From the NCBI RefSeq assembly GCF_000165675.1, contig NZ_AEIZ01000023.1, positions 21,457-85,456 of the forward strand: DNA of 64,000 nt, given 5' to 3'. The stretch comes from Leuconostoc fallax KCTC 3537 (GTDB taxonomy: Bacteria > Bacillota > Bacilli > Lactobacillales > Lactobacillaceae). The notes under the pieces were generated by a model. It made no database searches, was not told the DNA's origin, and saw only the letters and a program-made list of their open reading frames with translations. A program made the translations under genes and the position numbers. Position 1 is the stretch's first letter, and each line of letters starts with the position of its first letter. Shown in pieces: positions 19,256-28,837 of this stretch.

Positions 19256-19450
19256 CTATTTATAGCCTAAAGCTTTGATTATTTTCTGTGCCGTCCCTTT
19301 GGCTATAGGATTGTTACCATGATTTGGAATAGTTACCAACTCACGCGTTGTCTTATTAAGAAACTGATGATGACTGCCCTTAATTCGAACAACTTCAAAT
19401 CCTTTAGTTTTAGCCATTTTGGATAGCTTTTTGAAATTGTACTCAACCAT
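19256..19450 (-). CDS. hicA: HicA family mRNA interferase toxin
   Basis: 64-residue toxin that cleaves mRNA. It has the compact dsRBD-like HicA fold with the catalytic His in GSHHQFLN and the closing IPNHGNNPIAKGTAQKIIKA. GGAG precedes the ATG at 19450. With hicB it forms a complete type II toxin-antitoxin pair. Both frames are intact, unlike the phage genes on either side. Confidence 0.88.
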   Translation of the reverse strand: MVEYNFKKLSKMAKTKGFEVVRIKGSHHQFLNKTTRELVTIPNHGNNPIAKGTAQKIIKALGYK

Positions 19451-19621
19451 GATTGCTCCTTTCAATACAATAATTATAACACGTGTATTTATACGTGTCA
19501 AAGAAGCAATAGGATCCTTTTGCAAAAACATTCGTTAGGTTGCAACTATCAGTTAACTGTTCAATGTCTAGGAATTTCCAGAACATGTTTGAGTAATTAA
19601 CCCCAGTAATCGTCCAAGAAC

Positions 19622-20066
19622 GTGTTTCTTTGTTTAGGAACACACTCATCCCTAGATACTACTAAAAACATCACTATGACGATTAAAAGCGCTTTAAAAG
19701 ACGCATACATTGATGGATACATTGATCGTGATATATTTGGTAGAGTTAAAGCTGTTAGTGCTAAACGAGAAATACATATTCAAAACTATTTGAATGCGAC
19801 TGATTTCGAGAAGTTACAAAATTATCTTTACTCCGAAATAAATAAATTTGATAAATTTCATCTATTAATTTTATTAGCAATTGAAACTGGAGCACGATTA
19901 GGAGAATTACTAGCATTAAATCCGTCTGATTTTGACTTAAGAGCTGGTGGATGAGTATATTAAAATCATAACTAAAGTACATAGCATTTACAGTCATATG
20001 CTCAAAGAAAAAGAGCAAACTCAACGTGAGCTTGCTCTTAGTGTATTGGACAATATCAAGGAATAG
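19622..20066 (+). pseudogene. Phage-type tyrosine integrase remnant
   Basis: The first part (to 19954) reads TTKNITMTIKSALKDAYIDG and then LLAIETGARLGELLALNPSD, the end of the core-binding domain and the catalytic Arg box. The frame then stops. A second piece (about 19985-20066, different frame) reads IYSHMLKEKEQTQ, the C-terminal catalytic Tyr region. The Lys and His-x-x-Arg boxes between are missing, so this is a real internal deletion and not a one-base error. N-terminal arm-binding sequence is also absent. It ends 66 bases from the hup stop. Confidence 0.8.
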
Positions 20067-20132
20067 ATTACTCATTTCCCCAAAGTTCCCCAAAAACCTT
20101 ATGAAACCTTGTTGTATAAGGCTATTGATTAT

Positions 20133-20403
20133 TTAACAGCATCTTTCAATGCTTTACCTGGCTTAAATGCAGGAATCTTTGATGCAGGAATATCAATTTC
20201 TTCACCAGTTTGAGGGTTACGGCCCTTACGAGCAGCACGTGAACGAACTTCAAAGTTACCAAATCCAATTAATTGAACTTTGTCACCCTTCTTTAATGAA
20301 GCTTCGATTGATGAAAATACTGCGTCAACTGCTGCAGTAGCATCCTTTTTGTTAAACCAGTTGCTTGCGCTACTGAATCTACTAATTCTTGTTTATTAGC
20401 CAT
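20133..20403 (-). CDS. hup: Histone-like protein HU (frame break)
   Basis: Nucleoid protein that bends DNA. Reading from the ATG at 20403 behind AAGGAG gives [19 protein letters not shown]. One A is missing from the run at 20346-20350; with it the frame continues to a normal 90-residue HU ending [12 protein letters not shown], with the DNA-binding arm [22 protein letters not shown] is essential in relatives, so I treat the break as a sequence error. The phage integrase remnant ends just beyond its 3' end, suggesting integration near hup. Confidence 0.93.
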
Positions 20404-20569
20404 GTCTTTCTCCTTAGGAGTTTATTTATCGCCACGCGATGATGAAATGCGTCGAAACGTTATTTCATGTAATTAGATTATCACAAGAACAGCCAAATGT
20501 GTAGTAATTACAAGGGTTTTAGCGTTTTCGTAATATTTGTGTCATCTTAAAGTTAACTATTTGTAAAGT

Positions 20570-21880
20570 TTATGTTCGCGCTCTGATAATTAATTTAATA
20601 GGTGTTCCACTGAAATCGAAACTATCACGAATTTGATTTTCTAAGAAACGTTCATATGAAAAATGCATTAATTCAACATCATTGACAAAAATAACAAATG
20701 TTGGTGGCTGAATCGCAACTTGCGTTGCATAATATACCCTTAATCGGCGACCATTATCACTAGGCGTTGGGTTAACGGCAATTGCATCCATAATCACATC
20801 ATTCAGTGTAGATGACGAGATACGCTTACGGTGGTTAGCATCAACGTCTTTAATCAGTTGTGGTAAACGGTCTAACCGTTGTCCTGTTTTGGCTGAAACA
20901 AACACAATTGGTGCATAATCCAAAAACTTAAATTCAGTACGAATGGTCTCTTCGAATTCTTGCATAGTTTTTGTATTTTTATCAATGGCATCCCACTTAT
21001 TAACAACAATAATCATACTACGACCCGCTTCATGAGCGAAACCAGCCACGTGCTTATCTTGTTCTCTAATGCCAGCTTCGGCATCGATTACCATCAAAAT
21101 AACATTACTTTCGTCTACTGCTTTCAAAGCACGTAATACTGAATATTTTTCAGTGTTTTCATAGACTTTACCACGCTTACGCATACCAGCCGTATCAACC
21201 ATGACGAATTCATCACCATCAGCTGTCATAAATCGTGAATCAATGGCATCACGTGTTGTACCTTCAATGTCAGAAACAATAACACGTTCTTCACCTAAAA
21301 TCGCATTAACGATAGAAGATTTACCAACATTTGGACGCCCGATAATGCTAAAACGAATCGCATCATCTTCTTGTTCGGCAGCTTCGTCGGGGAAATGCTT
21401 AACAATTTCATCTAGTAAATCACCCAATCCTAGACCGTGCGAACCTGAAATAGGGAAAGGATCACCCAGACCTAACGCGTAGAATTCATAAATATCAGCG
21501 CGCATTTCTGGATTATCAACTTTATTGATTGCCAAAACAACAGGTTTGTCTGTTTTATAAAGCAACTTAGCGACAACTTCATCGGCTTCTGTTAATCCTT
21601 CACGACCAGATGCTACCATTACGATGACATCAGCTTCTTCTAAGGCAATTTCAACTTGTCCACGAATTTCTGACAAAAATGGTTCATTACCAATTTCTAT
21701 ACCACCGGTATCAATAATTTTAAAATCATAGTTTAACCAGTCCGCGCTTGCATACAAGCGATCACGCGTTACACCAGGTAAATCTTCCACAATGGCGATA
21801 CGTTCACCGGCCATACGATTAAAAATAGTTGATTTACCAACATTCGGGCGACCTACAATTGCAACAATGGGTGCTGCCAT
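20570..21880 (-). CDS. der: Ribosome-associated GTPase Der (EngA)
   Basis: 436-residue GTPase with two tandem G domains and a C-terminal KH-like domain, required for 50S assembly. Domain 1: [24 protein letters not shown]. Domain 2 from about 177: [27 protein letters not shown]. It is preceded by the rpsA terminator, 43 bases before its start. The order cmk-rpsA-der-hup is the classical Firmicute arrangement. Confidence 0.97.
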   Translation of the reverse strand: MAAPIVAIVGRPNVGKSTIFNRMAGERIAIVEDLPGVTRDRLYASADWLNYDFKIIDTGGIEIGNEPFLSEIRGQVEIALEEADVIVMVASGREGLTEADEVVAKLLYKTDKPVVLAINKVDNPEMRADIYEFYALGLGDPFPISGSHGLGLGDLLDEIVKHFPDEAAEQEDDAIRFSIIGRPNVGKSSIVNAILGEERVIVSDIEGTTRDAIDSRFMTADGDEFVMVDTAGMRKRGKVYENTEKYSVLRALKAVDESNVILMVIDAEAGIREQDKHVAGFAHEAGRSMIIVVNKWDAIDKNTKTMQEFEETIRTEFKFLDYAPIVFVSAKTGQRLDRLPQLIKDVDANHRKRISSSTLNDVIMDAIAVNPTPSDNGRRLRVYYATQVAIQPPTFVIFVNDVELMHFSYERFLENQIRDSFDFSGTPIKLIIRART

Positions 21881-21922
21881 AGAGACACCTCCTTATATAT
21901 TTAACTTAGTATTTACAATAAA

Positions 21923-21946
21923 AAAAGCTGGCAAGCCAGCTTTTTA
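21923..21946 (-). terminator. Terminator of rpsA
   Basis: 11-base perfect stem AAAAAGCTGGC with an AA gap, T5 on the minus strand. Four bases after the rpsA stop. Confidence 0.9.
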
Positions 21947-21949
21947 ATT

Positions 21950-23137
21950 TTACAATTTATCACCAAAGATGTCACCAAGTGTTGCACCTGATTCATCATC
22001 TTGTTGATTATATGCTGCGATATCCGCACGTGATGCACGTCCATCGTTGTCTTCTTCTTCGTGAGCTGGCTTCTCTTCCAATGCCTTCATTGAAAGTGAG
22101 ATACGTTCTTCGGCTGGCTTAACATCCAAAACTTGTACCTTAACCTTATCACCTGACTTCAAAACATCAGCTGGATTTTCAACACGCTTGTGTGAGATTT
22201 GTGATACGTGGATAAGACCTTCAATACCTGGGAAAATTTCAACGAATGCGCCGAAATCCTTAACACGCTTTACAGTACCTTCAAGTACAGTACCAGCAGG
22301 TGCTTCTTCAGCAACTTTATCCCAAGGTCCAGGTTGAGTAGCCTTGATTGATAGAGAAATACGACCCTTCTCTTCATCCAATGCCAAAATCTTAACATTG
22401 ACCTTTTCACCACGTGATAATACATCAGCTGGGTTCTTGACACGATCATATGAAATTTCAGAAACGTGAACCAAACCGTCTACACCACCAAGGTCAATAA
22501 ATGCACCGAAGTCAGCCAAACGTGCTACTGTTCCTTCAACAACTTCACCTACTGAAAGCTTACCAAATACTTCAGCAATCTTTTCAGCATGTTCTTGTGC
22601 AATAACGGCCTTACGTGAAAGAATCAAACGACTCTTGGCTGGATCAATTTCAATAACCTGTGCCTTGATGTCTTTATTCTTGAATTGGTTCAAATCTGAA
22701 ACAAAACGTTCTGCAACCATTGATGCTGGTACGAATCCACGCACACCTTCAACCGTGACAACTAAACCACCACGAACAGCATTAACAACCTTTGCATCCA
22801 CTGTATCACCTTCGGCAAAGTTTAAGTTCTCCCATGCCTTACGTGCATCCAAGCGCTTCTTTGAAAGAAGGTATGCAACGCCTTCTTTATCGCTTGTTAC
22901 GTTGTTAATAACAACAGCTTCAACTGTGTCACCAACTTTTAATTCGTCGGCCAGATTGATGTTACGATCGTCAGAGTACTCACGTGCTGGCACAACTCCT
23001 TCTTCACCGGTATGCAAACCAATAACAGCTTGGTTGTCATTATCAATGGCAACAACTTCGCCTGTAACAACATCTCCTACCTTTATTTGATCTGCACTTT
23101 CAAGAGCTGCTAATAGCTCGTTGTTTGTTTCACTCAT
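21950..23137 (-). CDS. rpsA: Ribosomal protein S1 homologue
   Basis: 395 residues with four S1 RNA-binding domains (about 18-90, 105-172, 190-262 and 277-348). Each of the last two has the FGAF(I/V)(D/E) and GL(V/I)HVS signatures. The acidic C-terminal tail is typical of the short S1 of low-GC Gram-positives, which lacks the two ribosome-anchoring domains of E. coli S1. AGGAGG lies about 12 bases before the ATG. Confidence 0.95.
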   Translation of the reverse strand: MSETNNELLAALESADQIKVGDVVTGEVVAIDNDNQAVIGLHTGEEGVVPAREYSDDRNINLADELKVGDTVEAVVINNVTSDKEGVAYLLSKKRLDARKAWENLNFAEGDTVDAKVVNAVRGGLVVTVEGVRGFVPASMVAERFVSDLNQFKNKDIKAQVIEIDPAKSRLILSRKAVIAQEHAEKIAEVFGKLSVGEVVEGTVARLADFGAFIDLGGVDGLVHVSEISYDRVKNPADVLSRGEKVNVKILALDEEKGRISLSIKATQPGPWDKVAEEAPAGTVLEGTVKRVKDFGAFVEIFPGIEGLIHVSQISHKRVENPADVLKSGDKVKVQVLDVKPAEERISLSMKALEEKPAHEEEDNDGRASRADIAAYNQQDDESGATLGDIFGDKL

Positions 23138-23207
23138 GACGTCAATCGTCCTCCTGCAATTTACACTTATAGGTATACTATAACAAATTAAACTCTATTT
23201 GCATAGT

Positions 23208-23227
23208 AAAAAAGCCGCTTGCGCGAC
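23208..23227 (-). terminator. Terminator of cmk
   Basis: Minus strand stem GTCGC/GCGGC (one G-U pair) with a GCAA loop and T6. It lies immediately after the cmk stop. Confidence 0.8.
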
Positions 23228-23236
23228 GATAATACT

Positions 23237-23908
23237 TTATTTCTTTTGTCTATCGTTAATTATAGCCGTAATCTCTGTCACGACTTCTTCAATGCTGTGT
23301 CCTGTTGTGTCTACTAATATTGCATCATCAGCTTGAATTAGAGGACTGATTGCACGGTGCGAGTCTTTATAGTCACGTAATGCAATGTCTGCTTTTAACG
23401 TTTCCAAATTGGCTGTCATTCCTTTAGCCATATTTTCTTTATAGCGGCGCTGCGCCCGTTCATCGACACTAGCAACTAAAAATATCTTGACTTGAGCAAG
23501 TGGTAAAACCGTCGTCCCAATATCACGGCCGTCCATAATAATATTAGCTTCCTGCGCTAATTGGCGTTGCCTTTCCACCAAATCAGTACGAACATCAGCA
23601 TAAGCTGCAACCTGTGACACGTTGTTCGTAATTTCATTGGAGCGAATCTCTTCTGTCACATCATCATGATTTAAGAAAACGCGCTGTCCAGATACATCAG
23701 GTTCAAAATCAATATTAATTTTATCAAGTAATTCAATAACTTTTGATTCATCATTATAATCAATATGTGCACGTTTAACAGCCAATGTTACCGTCCGATA
23801 CATAGCACCAGTATCTACATAGATATAACCTAAATTAGATGCCAAAATTTTTGCAATCGTTGATTTTCCAGCTGAAGCTGGCCCATCAATAGCAATTTGC
23901 CAATTCAT
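23237..23908 (-). CDS. cmk: Cytidylate kinase
   Basis: Phosphorylates CMP and dCMP. 223 residues. P-loop [14 protein letters not shown] at the N-terminus, [12 protein letters not shown] (substrate site) near residue 31, and [14 protein letters not shown] around residue 125. It lies between the LysM protein gene (18 bases) and rpsA. Confidence 0.96.
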   Translation of the reverse strand: MNWQIAIDGPASAGKSTIAKILASNLGYIYVDTGAMYRTVTLAVKRAHIDYNDESKVIELLDKINIDFEPDVSGQRVFLNHDDVTEEIRSNEITNNVSQVAAYADVRTDLVERQRQLAQEANIIMDGRDIGTTVLPLAQVKIFLVASVDERAQRRYKENMAKGMTANLETLKADIALRDYKDSHRAISPLIQADDAILVDTTGHSIEEVVTEITAIINDRQKK

Positions 23909-23926
23909 AATAATATGGGTCTCCTC

Positions 23927-24530
23927 TTATTTAACGCGTAATGATTGCCCTGGAGCTAAATTAGTCACATCAACTCCGGGATTAAGACGTTGTAATTCAG
24001 AAACCGAAATACCTGCATTTGTGGCAACACGATATGCGCCCTGCCCCGATCCTACCGTTGCTGTTGATTGACTTGCTTCGCTACTAGTTGCTGAACTACT
24101 TGTCTGAGCCGTTGTGTCGCTTTGCGCACTAGATTCTGACTCTACAGTGGATGACGAAGTAGTGGTATCAGTGCTTTCTGACACGGTTGAAGATGAAGCC
24201 ATAGTATCATCGCTTTGCGCACTTGATGTACTCGTCTCTTCACTAGTACTCTTTGATATGTCTGCTTTGCTACTGGTTGAAGATGAAGCCTTACTTGATG
24301 AGCTTGACGACTTAACACTGGCTGGCGTTGCATCTGATCTATGATTGTTCTTTATCATACCGTAAACGGGCACAAACGAAATTACCACTAAAAATAGTGC
24401 AACCAATAGGACATATATTTTTTATTATTCTGATCTGACCCTTGATCTTTTTTCTTGAAAAATGAGGTTCAACTTTTTGATGTTGACGCCGAGATGTTCG
24501 ACTCAAGTCGTTAGGGTTATAATCGTTCAT
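23927..24530 (-). CDS. Membrane-anchored LysM protein (two frame breaks)
   Basis: Restoring one A in each of the T6 runs at 24448-24453 and 24418-24423 links an ATG at 24530, behind GGAGG, to the rest. The protein of about 201 residues has a basic cytoplasmic N-terminus, one membrane segment (about IYVLLVALFLVVISFV), a very long Ser/Thr/Ala linker and a C-terminal LysM domain (YRVATNAGISVSELQRLNPG, then LAPGQSLRV) that binds peptidoglycan. The same type of gene (ypbE) sits before cmk in Bacillus. The Ser codons make this region low-complexity. Confidence 0.85.
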
Positions 24531-24607
24531 TTGAAACGACCTCCACATAAAATTACTTCACATAAAAGTTTACCATAAGGCGAACGATTAGTGTGTTAAA
24601 GTCTTGG

Positions 24608-25195
24608 TCATCTATTAATTATATGCTTAACTTTCATAGTACTCGATAAAATCGTCATCGAAACAATACCCCATATAATACCTTGTATCAGATTAAATGG
24701 CATAACAATGGCAATCAAATAGTGTCCCACACCAAATATCTGTTGAATATCAAAATGAGCAAACTGTGCATATAGCGGAATGACCACAAACCAATTAACA
24801 ATAATCATACTTATCGCCAAACCACCTGTTGCAACCAAGACGCCAAGTATAGCACGAATATAATTTAACTTGACTGTTACCCGTGGCAAAATAAGATATA
24901 AAAGTGTGATAAATGTCAAAACACCTAACACATTAACAGGCAGTCCCAAATATGTATTGACGCCTTCGTTATTTAATAATAATTTTAAAATTGTTCGTAA
25001 TAAAATAACCAATAATCCTGCTGAAAAATCAAACCAATATACAGCTAACAGAACAGGTATAATTGAAAAATCTAACTTCAAAAAATCTGCGCCTGGAATT
25101 AATGGAATTTGCGGAAATATCATAAGCAAAAAAGATATGGTACTCATGATGGCGATAAACGTAATCCGCTGTGTCCGTGTGCGTGAAATTGACAT
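24608..25195 (-). CDS. ribU: Riboflavin ECF transporter S component RibU
   Basis: 195-residue integral membrane protein with about six hydrophobic segments and the RibU signature region FPQIPLIPGADFLKLDFSII near residue 27. It works with a shared ECF energising module (not in this window). An FMN riboswitch and a terminator hairpin lie directly upstream, which strongly supports riboflavin as substrate. GAGGA precedes the ATG. Confidence 0.94.
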   Translation of the reverse strand: MSISRTRTQRITFIAIMSTISFLLMIFPQIPLIPGADFLKLDFSIIPVLLAVYWFDFSAGLLVILLRTILKLLLNNEGVNTYLGLPVNVLGVLTFITLLYLILPRVTVKLNYIRAILGVLVATGGLAISMIIVNWFVVIPLYAQFAHFDIQQIFGVGHYLIAIVMPFNLIQGIIWGIVSMTILSSTMKVKHIINR

Positions 25196-25206
25196 ATTTT
25201 TATCCT

Positions 25207-25248
25207 CAAAAAACTGCCTATTTATCAGGGCACAACAAATAAGCAGTT
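25207..25248 (-). terminator. Riboswitch-controlled terminator of ribU
   Basis: Minus strand: 12-base stem AACTGCTTATTT/AAATAGGCAGTT (one G-U pair) followed by T6, between the aptamer and the ribU start. This is the expected expression platform: termination when FMN is bound. Confidence 0.85.
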
Positions 25249-25261
25249 ACTTTCATTTTTA

Positions 25262-25393
25262 ACTTCTTTATACCAGACTTTAACTGTCGGCCTTGGAATC
25301 TCACCAAATCGGTCACATCACTGTGAGTCGCGGAGCTTGTCATATTGGAAAACATGCATTACCGCCGGTTGGGAATCACACCCGACCCTGAAG
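25262..25393 (-). promoter_or_regulatory. FMN riboswitch (RFN element)
   Basis: Conserved RFN segments are read in order on the minus strand: CTTCAGGGTCGGGTGTGATT, then CCCAACCGGCGGTAA, CTCCGCGA, GGTGAGATTCC, and GGCCGACAGTTAAAGTC before AAAGAAG. These match the six-helix FMN aptamer. It senses FMN and controls ribU through the following terminator. Confidence 0.95.
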
Positions 25394-25445
25394 TAAATAT
25401 TCAATTTAATATGATACTACCACATGAACAGAACAAAAACAACGG

Positions 25446-26204
25446 TTAGTGCTTACGACGATAGTTTTTATAATCCTTTGCCTTTAGACGACTCACCTCA
25501 GCATTTGTTAACTTACGATATTCTCCCGGCTGTAATCCAACCAAATCTAAAAAGGCATATTGTTCTCTTTTCAGTTTTTCAACTGGGAAGCCGACCTTAG
25601 CTAACATATTCTTAACTTGATGATTTTTACCTTCGTGGATAATGAGCTTCACCATGCTAGTTTTCTTAGTTTTATCAACACTTTCGACACTAACACGTGC
25701 TGGTTGCGTCTTATGCCCCTCAATCATCACACCTTTTTTCAAAGGTAATAAATCATTCTCAGTCGCCATCCCCTTAACTTTAGCAATATAAACCTTGTCA
25801 ACCTTTGATTTTGGGTGCATCAGTTCATTAGCTATCGTGCCGTCATTGGTCAATAGCAAAGCACCCGTTGTGTCATAGTCTAGACGCCCTACTGGATAAA
25901 CACGTTGGCTAACATCATCTAAAATATCTAAAACAGTGGCTCTACCTTTTTCATCTTGCGTCGTCGTCACAACACCACGTGGCTTATTTAATAAATAATA
26001 AACGAGTCGTTCACGCCCCTCGATGGGCACACCGTCAACGGCAACCGTATCACTACGACGTACTTTTGTTCCTAGTTCTTTAACCTGTTGGCCATTAACA
26101 CTCACACGGCCCTCAACGATTAAAGCTTCCGCCCCGCGTCGTGAAGCAAGACCTGCTTGCGCAATAACCTTTTGCAAGCGTTCTTCATTTTGTATTTCAG
26201 ACAT
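25446..26204 (-). CDS. rluB: rRNA pseudouridine synthase RluB
   Basis: Modifies 23S rRNA (position 2605 by homology). Start at the ATG at 26204, nine bases after GAGG, giving 252 residues; a longer frame upstream is not supported. The S4 RNA-binding domain ([20 protein letters not shown]) covers about 8-55. The catalytic Asp is in [17 protein letters not shown]. It overlaps the scpB stop by 8 bases, the conserved scpA-scpB-rluB arrangement. Confidence 0.94.
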   Translation of the reverse strand: MSEIQNEERLQKVIAQAGLASRRGAEALIVEGRVSVNGQQVKELGTKVRRSDTVAVDGVPIEGRERLVYYLLNKPRGVVTTTQDEKGRATVLDILDDVSQRVYPVGRLDYDTTGALLLTNDGTIANELMHPKSKVDKVYIAKVKGMATENDLLPLKKGVMIEGHKTQPARVSVESVDKTKKTSMVKLIIHEGKNHQVKNMLAKVGFPVEKLKREQYAFLDLVGLQPGEYRKLTNAEVSRLKAKDYKNYRRKH

Positions 26205-26804
26205 GATTAAGTTCCTCATTTTTTGGTTTGGTAAATGTACTTTCTTGATCAAAAAGCATTTGTTGTGGGGCATCCCCTGATTCCACCTCAATCGCATCAA
26301 AATCTACTAAAGGTGGTAATTCATCCAAAGATTTCAAGCCAAAATAATCAAGAAATCCAGATGTTGTCCCATACATAATCGGTCGACCAATTTCATCCTT
26401 GCGGCCAACCACCTGAATCATTTCTTTAGTCAAAAGCTTTTGTAAAATATTTGTCGATTTAACACCGCGTATATTTTCAATTTCAATTCGAGTGATTGGC
26501 TGTTTATAGGCAATAATAACTAAAACCTCTAAAGAAGATTTGGATAATTTATTATTAGCGGGTAATTCGAAATATTTTTTAAAATCCCCCCTAATTCGGG
26601 CTTCGTTACCAGATAAAGCCTATCCTCATCTTGATGTAATTCAAGTGCACAATTATTATCTTGACTATACTTGGCATTTAAATGATCAATAATGCCTTGA
26701 ATCGCTGGATGTGTAAAGCCTGTAATATTACTAATTGCACTAAAACTGATGCCCTCATCTCCTGCAACAAATAGCAAGGCTTCGATTTGGCTTTGGTTAC
26801 TCAT
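26197..26804 (-). CDS. scpB: Segregation and condensation protein ScpB (frame break)
   Basis: Winged-helix subunit of the SMC-ScpAB condensin. The start is the ATG at 26804 ([18 protein letters not shown]), which overlaps the scpA stop by 8 bases. One A is missing from the run at 26575-26580. With it the frame reads [20 protein letters not shown] and then [20 protein letters not shown], joining the C-terminal piece [20 protein letters not shown]. About 203 residues in all, normal length. Confidence 0.93.
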
Positions 26805-27573
26805 CGTTAAAACTTCCAATTTCTATAAAAATTTCTGCTGTAGGCATTTCTTGGTGCAGTATTAAGCGTGATTCTTTGACTAATTCTAGCAACGCAAAAA
26901 ATTCATCACCAAAATCTCACGATCACTCAAATCAACAAAAAAGATTTAAATGATAGCCGCTCTCCAGAACTTAATTGACTCATCTTTGTTGTCACCGAAG
27001 TCATTGCATCATTAAGTGAGTAACGTTCACGCACAATACTACGACTAATAGGATCTTCTCGTTGTTTACGCAATAAAATTTGTGAAAAAGCAAGCTGCAA
27101 GTCAACCAGTGTTAATCCTGGAGATAATGCTGTATTGGGTGATAGATCACTAGGCACTAATGCTGGCTCACGAGTGAAGGATTGCTTCTCTGCATGTTCG
27201 CGATATTCTAGCGTTTTTGCAGCAATTTGAAACTGTTGGTAAGTCAATAATTGCAACATTAATGCTTCTTTTGTGTCTATTGATTCTTCATCGATGATAT
27301 CTACGGTGGTATCTTCAATTTCTGGTGGTAACAAATCTGCTGATTTAATGCGAAGTAATGTTGCCGCCATGACCAAATACTCACTTGCCACGTCTAATGC
27401 CATTGCTTCTTGTTGCTTAATAAATGCAAGATATTGGGTGGTAATTTCTGCAATAGGTAGATCTAAAATATCCATTTCTGACTTTTGAATTAGGTGCAAT
27501 AATAAATCTAAAGGGCCTTCAAATTCAGAAATTTTAATTGTGAGATTGTTGTTCTTGATAATTTTTTCTCCAC
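26797..27573 (-). CDS. scpA: Segregation and condensation protein ScpA (frame breaks)
   Basis: Kleisin subunit of SMC-ScpAB. The N-terminal signature EFEGPLDLLLHLIQKSEMDI is present but has no ATG. A GTG at 27573 would start it if the T6 run at 27562-27567 has lost a base; the true start is therefore uncertain and overlaps ribT. Near the C-terminus the A6 run at 26937-26942 and the A4 at 26911-26914 each need one base to give the winged-helix end SFFVDLSDREIFGDEFFALL ending at 26797. Confidence 0.9.
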
Positions 27574-27914
27574 TTATTAATGAGTTTTTGATTATCTAGT
27601 GTCCCCATCAAATAAGCATCACGATATTGTACTTGATAATCTGTTAGAATCGCAAAATAATTAGCCGCTTTTCGTGAATCTGGTGTTAAAGAAATGTGGC
27701 GCACCAATGTAATTTTGTGATTAATCACTTCCACGCCCAATACGCCTTGAACTTGATTATGATCATCATCACGCCATGTCCATAGTTGACGATTATCATC
27801 TCTGTAATACCAAGCAATTTCAGCATTAAGATGATCGATTTCTCTTAAACCAGGTAATAATGCCAACAGGCCCATTACTGTTTTTTCACTATCTTTTCGA
27901 GCTCTTACTAACAT
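27534..27914 (-). CDS. ribT: RibT-like GNAT family protein
   Basis: 126-residue acetyltransferase-like protein resembling Bacillus RibT: MLVRARKDSEKTVMGLLALL at the N-terminus, and GVLGVEVINHKITLVRHISL with DSRKAANYFAILT in the acetyl-CoA-binding region. Substrate unknown; in Bacillus ribT ends the riboflavin operon, but here no rib synthesis gene is present. Its C-terminus overlaps scpA and depends on the uncertain T6 run at 27562-27567. Confidence 0.82.
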   Translation of the reverse strand: MLVRARKDSEKTVMGLLALLPGLREIDHLNAEIAWYYRDDNRQLWTWRDDDHNQVQGVLGVEVINHKITLVRHISLTPDSRKAANYFAILTDYQVQYRDAYLMGTLDNQKLINKWRKNYQEQQSHN

Positions 27915-27938
27915 AATGTCGTCTTTCCTAAAATTCTA

Positions 27939-28837
27939 TTAAGCACGTGGATGCGTTTGGTCATACACTTCACTTAATCTCTTCTTCGAAATATGCGTAT
28001 AAATCTGAGTCGTTGAAATATCGGCATGCCCTAATAATTCTTGAACAATCCGTAAATCAGCACCATTTTCTAAAATGTGCGTTGCAAATGAATGACGTAA
28101 TGTATGGGGTGATACATCTTTTGTAATACCAGCTGCAGTCACCATTTTTTTAATAATTTTCCAAATACCTTGCCGGCTAATTTTCTGACCACGGTCGTTT
28201 AAAAAACATAGTCAGATTCTTGGCCTTTAAGCAGTACATCTCGACTAGTCTCAAAATAACGTTGTAACCAAGTTGTTGCAACCTCACCAATTGGAATAAT
28301 CCGCTCTTTGTCCCCTTTACCAATGGTTTGAATCAAACCTAGAGTCAAATGTAAATCTTTCATTCTTAAATTAACCAGTTCACTGACTCGAAGACCTGTT
28401 GCATACATAACTTCTAACAAAGTACGATTACGTATGCCTAAAGGGTTTACTGGTGTTGGTACTTGCAATAAACGGTCGATTTCTTCGACACTTAAAACAG
28501 CAGGTAAGTGACTGGACTTCTTTGGTGGTTGAATATGGATCATTGGATTATGTGCTAATAATTTTTCTTGCGCCAAATAGCCAAAAAATTTACGTAATGA
28601 AGTTACCATACGAATAACTGAATTGTTTGACTTATGCGACTGCTTTAAAACGTTCAACCAGGATAAGATGGTAACATGATCCACATTTTCAAGTTGAATT
28701 GACTGATGCGCTAGATACGTCACAAACTGTTTTAAATCTTGCCGATAGCTTGTAATGGTATTTTCAGACAAGCCACGTTCAATCCTTATAAAATGCAAAT
28801 AATCATTCACATAATTCTCTGAATTATTGTTCGTCAT
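27939..28837 (-). CDS. xerD: Tyrosine recombinase XerD (frame break)
   Basis: Resolves chromosome dimers at dif with XerC. The two open pieces join if one base is restored in the A6 run at 28201-28206, reading [20 protein letters not shown] across the break. Catalytic residues are all present: Arg in [12 protein letters not shown], Lys in [22 protein letters not shown], His in GHADISTTQ and the Tyr in IYTHI. About 299 residues. It overlaps the cvfB stop by 14 bases. Confidence 0.94.

Noticed and set aside
19443..19649. Minus-strand 68-codon frame upstream of hicA
   Set aside because: It overlaps hicA in another frame and has no supporting motif or ribosome site.
24060..24330. Repetitive stretch in the LysM gene with open frames on both strands
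   Set aside because: Low-complexity Ser/Thr coding produces shadow frames; only the minus-strand LysM frame has a start, a membrane segment and a domain.
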